From: Haplomitrium mnioides
Lineage: Eukaryota > Marchantiophyta > Haplomitriopsida > Calobryales
Reading direction: 5' to 3'
Assembly (NCBI GenBank): GCA_049999725.1
Contig: JBNGIS010005713.1
Location: 1 to 23,240 of the forward strand
Length of the DNA stretch: 23,240 nt
Under the pieces are notes generated by a model, which did not search any database, was not told the origin of the DNA, and saw only the letters and a program-made list of their open reading frames with translations. A program made the translations under genes and the position numbers. Shown here piece by piece: positions 18,317-23,240 of this stretch (positions are counted from its first letter, which is position 1; every line of letters begins with the position of its first letter).

Positions 18317-18853
18317 CAGACGTCGTGGTCAATCGCATAGCAAACCTCCAGTAAAGCATCTTCAAGAATGGCAAACTATTGCAAAGAGTGGATAATTACA
18401 AAAGACCAAAAATCGGAAGTAGTAACAGCCACAAAAAAGAAACCATATCAAAAATATCATCCTTTAAGAAGGGTTCTGAATCATTATGCTTACATTCTTT
18501 AAGATTATAACCGTAAGGAATATCAAACATAGCTAAAGTAAAACATCTTGGTTCACTAAACCCGTGGACTTGATTAAGTGCCATGTTGAGTCCATCAACA
18601 TAGGACATTAAGTCTTTGTCTTGCTCATCAAACCCTCCTTCGATTGGAAAGGCAAAAACTTCATTTAATTGTCTTGCCTTCCATTCCTTTGCTTTCTGGC
18701 AGTGGAGCAAAAAAGCAAGGGGGTAGGAGACAAGATTCGGGGATTGATCTTCATCAGTGAGGGCTTCTTCAACCCCCAATTTCTTTTGACCTTTAGCAGC
18801 GGCCATAAAGTTTTTGGCCATCAACCGTTTGAATGTTTTGTTGTCATGTTAAA
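18317..18853 (-). pseudogene. exon 3 of the methyltransferase gene (motif IV, DIPYG)
   Basis: The best-preserved exon: 142 codons are open from 18824. It reads AKGQKKLGVEEALTDEDQSP, LVSYPLAFLLHCQKAKEWKA, then FTLAMFDIPYGYNLKE with DIPYG at 18510-18524. DIPYG fits the (D/N/S)PP(Y/F/W) catalytic motif IV of amino-methyltransferases, although the first Pro is Ile. The following DSEPFLKDDIFDMVSF and, after one frameshift, TTSDFWSFVIIHSLQQFAIL and EVCYAIDHDVW fit the strand/helix region after motif IV, ending in a Trp, as is usual before the target-recognition segment. The 5' acceptor is weak here (AACATG), while copy 1 has a usable GCAAG at the same place. Confidence 0.65.
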
Positions 18854-18919
18854 AAAAAAACAGAGAAACAAGTTAGACTAAAACAAAAAACAAAAACTTT
18901 GAGTAATTGACAAGGAGAG

Positions 18920-19125
18920 GCTAAGTTGTCATGCGTGCATGGACTTTGGAGTCTATGTGTGCATGGACTCGAGATTCGAGAAGCGTAGGCACTCAAGAGT
19001 CCTTGTGCATAAGGACTTTCTCGAGTCCATTCTCACATGGACTCTCAAGTCCATGCGAGCATGGACTTGAGAGTTGACACAAGGTTGGACTCAAAAATCC
19101 ATGTGCGCATGGACTCTCAAACCTT
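18920..19125. repeat. dyad minisatellite in intron 2 of copy 2, with a perfect 16-bp palindrome
   Basis: Repeats of (T)GCATGGACT(C/T) with inverted partners AGTCCATGC. At 19041-19056 and 19059-19074 two arms (ACTCTCAAGTCCATGC and its exact reverse complement) flank a 2-base GA spacer: 16 perfect base pairs. Neighbouring units are the same design with more mismatches. Intron 2 of copy 1 has a decayed version at 15475-15660. Confidence 0.85.
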
Positions 19126-19186
19126 CAGAAGAAAAATGAAAAAAAAAATGAGGAACTAGAACTAAAAAAAAAGAAAAAGCACTTAC

Positions 19187-20385
19187 CAACAATTTCTCAA
19201 AACTTGAATAGAATGACGACATATTGGACTCTTCGGTGTGGATGGGATACTCCATCCTTGCTTCTTCCCATGTTTTGCAATACACCTCCGACCAAAAAAA
19301 CTTCACCATCATCGCCAAAACTTTGTTTCTCTCTAATTCATGAGATATCTCTTCGATCGATAGCTCTCCAAGTTCAACTTGTTCAAAATCAAGATTTTTA
19401 TTTCATTGAGAAGACCTTGAAGAGACCTCCAAGGTGTCCACTTTATGTTCTCCATTCTCAAAGAACCTTTGGCCTTCAGCTTCTAACCCTTCACAGTGTT
19501 TTTCTCCCACATCGAAAAAATGCTCAATTGTAAATCTTCAAACTCACCACTTCGAAATGCAAGCTCAAACCAATTGTCTTGAGAAGTGACTGTCTTCTCA
19601 AGAGTTGACTTTGGCTTGGTCTCAAGCACTAACTCTCTTTATAATTTCTGGGATGACACCATCCCACTCTCCATAAACCTCTAATGCCAATATTTGACCT
19701 TTTGAATTGAGGTCATTTCTAACTTGTATCATTGATCGTAATTGTCAATCGTTGCAAAAATATAGGCTTTTGTTGGAGTCAAGCCCACGTACACACTACA
19801 ATTGTAGAGCAACAACATTGGATTCTTTGCTCCATATTTGGTGACCAAAAGCTGCCTTGCGGCAACACTATGATTGCCTCATGCAGTCTCGTACCGATAC
19901 TTGTTAGGGTTCTTCAGATCAAACTTTGAATTATCCTTCAACCCGTACATTGGATTCACCACAAAAAAAAAAAAAAAACTGTACGCATCTTTATTGGTGA
20001 GCATTCTCTATGCCAGAAGCTCAACCAAGTTCTCATTCATATTCCTAATCTAGAATGGCTATCCATTCCAAGTTTTAGAAGGTTTAAATTCTCCAGCCAT
20101 ATTGTAATAGTTCCCTCTCAGACTCTGCACCGCTGGATTGCATACTCTCAAATTTTATTCTTATCTTCCTTAGACACTATCTGAGGGTCTACCTGCTCTC
20201 GTTCTTGAAAGGTTCGCAGCCTCTTGTATGATTGCTATTTAGCTCTTGAGGTTGGAGCGTGCATCGACTTCGACTCTACTTTCTCCTCTAAGCTGCTCAA
20301 AGTTGAAGATGAAGAGGCTGTAGAAGATGACCTTGTTGGAGATTGGGAGGGTGCTGACTCCTCCTCAATAACTAGTGCATTGGCT
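19187..20385 (-). pseudogene. exon 2 of the methyltransferase gene (Ser-rich linker and ParB-like region)
   Basis: It begins with an acidic, Ser/Thr-rich linker (EEESAPSQSPTRSSS...) and FQEREQVDPQIVSKED, which is conserved in copy 1. After frameshifts comes MAGEFKPSKTW, RNMNENLVELLA, and KFDLKNPNKYRYETA-stop-GNHSVAARQLL (GNHSVAA at 19858-19878), then KYGAKNPMLLLYN and VYVGLTPTKAYIFATIDNYD. A (G)GNH(R/S)xxA motif followed by an alternating strand/helix pattern is the signature I associate with ParB/sulfiredoxin-fold domains that precede phage and bacterial DNA methylases. The end, MVKFFWSEVYCKTWEEARME...SSFEKLL, is strongly conserved between the copies and meets a GTAAGT donor at 19186. The exact 5' splice acceptor (20386 or 20372) is undecided. 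Confidence 0.55.
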
Positions 20386-20394
20386 CTGGAGTCC

Positions 20395-20610
20395 ATGTTC
20401 ACATGAACTCCCAATTCCTTGTGCGCCTAGACTTGGGAATCCAGACGACTAGAGACTCCGAGAGGCAAGCGAGCTCGGACTTGGGAGTCCAAGCGAACAT
20501 GGAATAGGGAGTCCCTACAAGTGAGCACTCTGAAGTCCCTATGCGCAAAGGCTCCGGAGTTCCAAAGCCCATGGACTCAAGAGCCCTTGCGTGCATTGAG
20601 TTCTGAGTCA
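20395..20610. repeat. dyad minisatellite in intron 1 of copy 2
   Basis: Repeats of ACTTGGGAGTCCA, GAGTCCCTA, GCGCAAAGGCTCCGGAGTTCC and ATGGACTCAAGAGCCC type fill most of intron 1. Several are inverted relative to one another, giving local dyads. Short frames through them (for example 20399-20596 minus) are products of the repeat. Confidence 0.7.
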
Positions 20611-20653
20611 GTGCAAAAAAAAAAACAAATGAAAAATAGTCTTAAGATCTTAC

Positions 20654-21013
20654 CTTGCCGTCGTACTTAGCCGACTGTAGATGCTTGGTGAAGATGTCTC
20701 TCAGGTTTATCTTCATAAAGCAAAATCTTTTGCGTGAGGTCTTGTATAGGGTAATGCTATCTAGTGAGTGCACAAGCAGCTTGATGTGGGCTGGCTGCCA
20801 TTCTCTAGTAATTGTTATTTGGACCAAAAGGCCAAGGTTGAATTTTTCACCTTCACCAATAAAAAGGTAAAGGTGTTGATCAATGTCTTTCATGGTTCCA
20901 CAACAAAAGAGCCATTCCTAGTCTAATTTTTCTGGCTCTACAACCTTCAGAACATCTGAATACCTATATGCCTTTGGTTGAGATGGTTTAAGAGCATTGA
21001 CTTGTGATGCCAT
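20654..21013 (-). pseudogene. exon 1 of the methyltransferase gene (novel N-terminal region)
   Basis: Starting at MASQVNALKPSQPKAY, about 120 codons are open except for one TAG (20918-20920) in KLD-stop-EWLFC; a Gln or Trp codon mutated by one C-to-T or G-to-A change would explain it. The region continues GTMKDIDQHLYLFIGEGEKF, TREWQPAHIKLLVHSLDS and DIFTKHLQSAKYDGK, then the donor AAG|GTAAGATC at 20654/20653. I recognise no domain. I chose the ATG at 21013 over an upstream in-frame one because the stretch before it is a T-rich, hydrophobic, leader-like sequence downstream of a TATA box, hence probably 5' UTR. No counterpart exists in copy 1, which is truncated before it. Confidence 0.6.
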
Positions 21014-21477
21014 TTTCTCGAAAGTAAAAACGAGTGAAATTTGAGGGCAAAAATTTGACGAACAAAAGTTCACAATAACCAAAAGGCTTAAAATAGAAAA
21101 ATAATAGGAAATCACAAAAATAGTGATGACAAGAAAACAAAAACTAGAAAGTGAACTTGCGACAATAGAAAGAAACTTTCCATTGTTGCTTCTTTTATAC
21201 CCAAATTTCAAAAAATACCTTTTCTCGCCAAAAAATGCTTCACAGAGCTGTTGACACGTAGGTTCACATGGTGCAAAAAAAAGAAGAAGTTAGTGTATAA
21301 AGTATTGCTCATTTTCATCTTTCCAATTTTTTTTTTCATTTTCTTCATAAAAAGTTCACAATTTTGTCGTTTTGCAAAATTTTCTATAAAAACACTTATT
21401 TTAGATAGGTCGTAAGAGGTTGACAACATTTGTTAAAACAATTTCTTCAAATAGTTGATTTTTAGTAAGCTCTTTCA
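21014..21477. promoter_or_regulatory. divergent (bidirectional) promoter region between the two element genes
   Basis: The 464 bp between the two start codons contains a minus-strand TATA box TATAAAA (21193-21199, about 180 bp before the methyltransferase ATG) and a plus-strand TATA box TATAAAA (21385-21391, 87 bp before the ATG at 21478). The boxes face outward about 185 bp apart. The minus-strand leader is T-rich. This layout would co-express the two genes from one core region. Confidence 0.55.
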
Positions 21478-21998
21478 ATGGCTAGAGTTTTAAAAGACAA
21501 GAAGAGGCTAGAATTCCAAGATTCATCTTCACAAAAAAGTGTTACTTTTGACTAGCAGCTATAGACTTGTTCAAACCGCAATTCTTTGGAGTTGAGCAAT
21601 GGACTACCAAAAGCGTGGCAAGTATGTTGGGAAAAAAGATGGCTTCTATCAAGTCAGATATCTCTACCCAAGAAGATGGAGAAGGTGAACCCTATGCGTG
21701 TATAGGATCAAGGATTGAACCCTATACATGCATAGGGTTAAGGAGTGAACCTAATGCGTGCATAGGATTAAGGAGTGAACAACTTGAGTGCAAAAGATTA
21801 AAGAGGAAACCAAATGCTCGCAAAAAAATGAAGACACAATCTTCTGCACGCACAAGATTCTTGTTGTTGGTCAAGCGGTCAAAGTTGAATCTTTCTTTTG
21901 ACTATTCCAATGGATCAATAGAAAGACATTCAACTCAGAATTTTCAAATGGTTGTGGACCTTTCTTCGTCCTCATCTAAGTCTTGGAGTCCGAAAAAG
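21478..21998 (+). pseudogene. 5' exon of the plus-strand DUF7869/transposase-like gene
   Basis: From the ATG at 21478 the frame reads MARVLKDKKRLEFQDSSSQK and stops after 25 codons (TAG following SVTFD). In another frame coding continues open (21567 on): MFKPQFFGVEQWTTKSVASM, then six decapeptide repeats (21687-21866), then RSKLNLSFDYSNGSIERHST, and a Ser-rich end up to KSWSPKK, followed by the donor AAG|GTAATA at 21998/21999. One indel near 21545-21565 would reconcile the frames. The first part is Lys-rich and could be a nuclear or DNA-binding tail. I recognise no domain; its link to the DUF7869-like exon is by strand, order and the donor site. Confidence 0.5.
21687..21866 (+). repeat. 30-bp coding tandem repeat (EPYACIGLRS decapeptides)
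   Basis: Six consecutive 30 bp units start at 21687, 21717, 21747, 21777, 21807 and 21837. The first three are close (EPYACIGSRI, EPYTCIGLRS, EPNACIGLRS); the last three are diverged and basic (EQLECKRLKR, KPNARKKMKT, QSSARTRFLL). Each early unit contains a CCTATGCGTGCATAGG-type dyad; the best has 8 bp perfect arms, AACCCTAT (21718-21725) and ATAGGGTT (21732-21739), around ACATGC. Confidence 0.85.
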
Positions 21999-22784
21999 GT
22001 AATAAATTTCTTCTCTTTTGCAACCTTTGGTTAATCCATGCTCTTTTTTCAAGACTTAAAGCTTAGTTCCAGAGATGTAATGTTTTCTCAACTTAGTGTC
22101 AAAAGATATTTGATTTGTTAGGTTGTTCAGCAAACAAGATTTGAGTCAAATAATTCTTAGTAACTTGAGTTGTGAGAAGAGAGTCTATGCTCGCATGGGT
22201 CTATTTTTTTAGTTTGAATCCAAACCTTGTCTATAGTCAAATAAAGCAAGGAAATGAATCTGATTGTTGATGGTGACCTTAGCTTTACAACAAGTTTTGC
22301 TTTTGTTGCTTTAAATCAAGAGCCCTTTGCTAGAAAAACAATAGCAAGAACCGATTTTGTTTTTTGCAAATCTTGTACGCGCATAGGACTTATTCTTGTT
22401 TCCTTTAAAACCAATCATGACAACAGTCAAAGCAGGCCATGATATTAGTGTTGTTGCTTTGGTCTTATACGCGTATACGATCAATTTTTGTCTCCACTGA
22501 TCCTATATGCGCACATGATATGTTCTGGTTTTTTTAATCATTTTCAAACAAAGACTCCAAGCTACTTTTGAAACTATAGTTCCAGTTTGTGACCCTTTGT
22601 TAGCAAATCTTGTTTTTCCCTTTTTTAAAACTTTTGTTTATTTCAAGTCAAACACAAGTACCTTTTGTGAATGTTATTTAGGTTTTTCTTTATTTAAATT
22701 ACCTTAAGTTTATTTTTAATCTTTTACAAAATTTTCACTTCTACCAATTCAAACATTTGTTTAAGATGACTTGATTATTTTTAG
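21999..22784 (+). other. intron(s) and possible diverged internal exon of the plus-strand gene
   Basis: Mostly AT-rich non-coding sequence. Dyad repeats recur at about 22190 (CTATGCTCGCATGGGTC), 22375 (TGTACGCGCATAGGACT), 22465 (TATACGCGTATACGATC) and 22505 (CCTATATGCGCACATGAT). A 62-codon frame at 22254-22442 (MNLIVDGDLSFTTSFAFVAL...EPFARKTIAR) looks partly like the EPxAR decapeptide repeats and might be an exon remnant, but it has no clear splice sites. A good acceptor (TTGATTATTTTTAG) lies near 22781. Confidence 0.4.
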
Positions 22785-23240
22785 CATATAACTTCGAAAC
22801 TTCAAAACTTCAACATATATTTTACTGAACTACTTTTATGTCTTTCGTGCTTTGTGATGATGTAGTCAAATATAATCGCCAATTGTTTCTTCATTGTGAC
22901 CAACAAATAAAAGAAATAACAAAACTTGCAAACCATCGAAGAAAATGTTATGCCGATGGTCAAAAGTACTTGGGAATTGTCATTGATAGAATGGATCAGA
23001 AGAAAATTGTTATTCCACATTGGCTTTCACCACAAAAAAACATTGATAAAGAATGTTTGGTGGGTGTGCATGTTGTTGGTGCCTTAATATTCAATCATGT
23101 TCTTTCTTTGAGGGTCTTCTTAACCTATGGAAACTTGAGAATCGATTCTAATTTGACAATTACTATGCTCAACAAAATATTATGTGACTTTGAAGGGCCA
23201 TTGCCTCCAACTTTGTATCTTCAATTGGACAATACAACAC
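22785..23240 (+). pseudogene. DUF7869/DDE-transposase-like domain, open to the right edge
   Basis: After the acceptor near 22784 the frame reads ETSKLQHIFY, has one TGA (22826-22828), and is then open for 134 codons from ATG 22838 to the window edge. Landmarks: HRRKCYADGQKYLGIVIDRM, D-Q-K, then VIPHWL (Asp50 at 22985-22987 and Asp53 at 22994-22996); GVHVVGAL; DSNLTITMLNKIL; and LPPTLYLQLDNTT with an Asp at 23228-23230. The (V/I)DxxDQ-K...PH then LYLQ(L/M)DN pattern is what I know from DUF7869 proteins, a family common in transposon-rich plants and invertebrates and probably of RNase H/DDE fold, where the two Asp sites would be catalytic. The third acidic site would lie past the edge. Family call from memory of the pattern; transposase activity is inferred. 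Confidence 0.6.

Larger units (their letters stand above)
17557..21013 (-). pseudogene. ParB-like/beta-class amino-methyltransferase gene, copy 2 (four exons, decayed)
   Basis: Gene model on the minus strand: ATG at 21013; exon 1 to 20654; exon 2 about 20385-19187; exon 3 about 18853-18317; exon 4 18219 to about 17580; AATAAA at 17557-17562. Donors after exons 1-3 are GTAAG(A/T). The acceptor before exon 4 is a good TTTTTTGTTACTACAG. Protein order: novel N-terminus, Ser/Thr-rich linker, ParB-like GNHSVAA region, then a methyltransferase with motif IV (DIPYG) before motif I (DLCSGYGIG), the beta-class order used by N4-cytosine and some N6-adenine DNA methyltransferases (N6_N4_Mtase family). 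Known eukaryotic relatives of this enzyme class include Marchantia DN4MT1 and bdelloid rotifer N4CMT. Catalytic motifs are intact, but there is a TAG at 20918-20920 and several stops or frameshifts in exons 2 and 4, so this copy is unlikely to work. Family call fairly confident; substrate unknown. Confidence 0.72.
16684..23240. mobile_element. methyltransferase-bearing element, copy 2 (left part; right end outside window)
   Basis: Copy 2 starts at about 16684 (TTCTACTTTGAACC) and runs past the right edge. It holds two divergent genes: a minus-strand amino-methyltransferase gene with a ParB-like region, and a plus-strand gene with a DUF7869/DDE-like domain. Evidence that it is one mobile unit: its left end is shared with copy 1 in a different flanking context (gypsy 2 in one case, copy 1 exon 2 in the other), so the end is a real boundary. 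Terminal inverted repeats cannot be tested without the right end. That the plus-strand gene belongs to the unit is inferred from the shared intergenic region and shared dyad repeats. Confidence 0.62.

Noticed and set aside
12918-20215. The two collinear blocks as LTRs of one retrotransposon
   Set aside because: The repeated unit is about 3.5 kb, contains introns and a multi-exon gene, has no PBS or PPT at its borders, and no Gag-Pol lies between the copies.
20399-20596. 65-codon minus-strand frame between exons 1 and 2
   Set aside because: It lies within intron 1 and is made of the dyad minisatellite.
1-23240. CRISPR array, rRNA, tRNA or bacterial operon structure
   Set aside because: The tandem repeats lack unique regularly spaced spacers; no rRNA or cloverleaf tRNA sequence was recognised; introns, AATAAA signals and gypsy/LINE elements indicate a plant nuclear genome.

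Overview
This looks like nuclear DNA of a land plant. My best guess is a gymnosperm or another large-genome lineage, because nearly everything here is old transposon sequence nested in older transposon sequence: plant Ty3-gypsy Gag-Pol remains, a plant-type LINE ending in a zf-RVT finger, spliceosomal introns with GTAAGT donors, and AATAAA signals. There are no bacterial-style operons and no recognisable rRNA or tRNA genes. I see no intact host housekeeping gene. The species call is inference.

Layout, left to right. (1) 1-680: possible edge of a Ty1-copia-like element (TATA, PBS-like and polypurine-like motifs). (2) 680-2900: a GC-richer island made largely of degenerate minisatellites with 14, 21, about 42, about 50 and about 110-125 bp periods. 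(3) 3067-4547: a 5'-truncated LINE with a 12-A tail and a 14 bp target-site duplication. (4) 4820-6440: decayed minus-strand reading frames of unknown identity. (5) About 6440-10365: Ty3-gypsy element 1 (PBS, Gag, CCHC knuckle, protease, RT, start of RNase H). (6) About 10385-12917: Ty3-gypsy element 2, which interrupts the RNase H of element 1 (LTR with TATA, PBS, Gag, protease, RT/RNase H). (7) 12918-16684: the left part of an unusual DNA element, copy 1, which interrupts the RNase H region of gypsy 2 and carries a MITE-like insertion at 13179-13471. (8) 16684 to the right edge: a second, longer copy of the same element (copy 2), whose left end abuts the broken second exon of copy 1.

The most interesting part is copy 2. 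It carries two divergent genes separated by about 465 bp with a TATA box on each side. The minus-strand gene (21013 down to about 17557) has at least four exons and encodes, in order: a novel N-terminal region, a Ser/Thr-rich linker, a stretch with a ParB-like 'GNHSVAA' signature, and a beta-class amino-methyltransferase. The methyltransferase has motif IV 'DIPYG' in exon 3 and the SAM-binding 'DLCSGYGIG...VEYD' in exon 4, as in the N6_N4_Mtase class that makes N4-methylcytosine or N6-methyladenine. The plus-strand gene (21478 to beyond the edge) starts with a 30 bp/10-residue tandem repeat and ends, inside the window, in an open frame resembling the DUF7869/DDE-transposase-like family. Dyad-symmetric minisatellites built around TGCGNGCA/GCATGGACT occur through the introns, the coding repeat and the left flank.

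I read this as a eukaryotic DNA transposon family carrying its own DNA amino-methyltransferase beside a transposase-like gene, here in decayed copies with several in-frame stops. The decay is clear in the sequence; mobility, methylation activity and the link between the two genes are inference.
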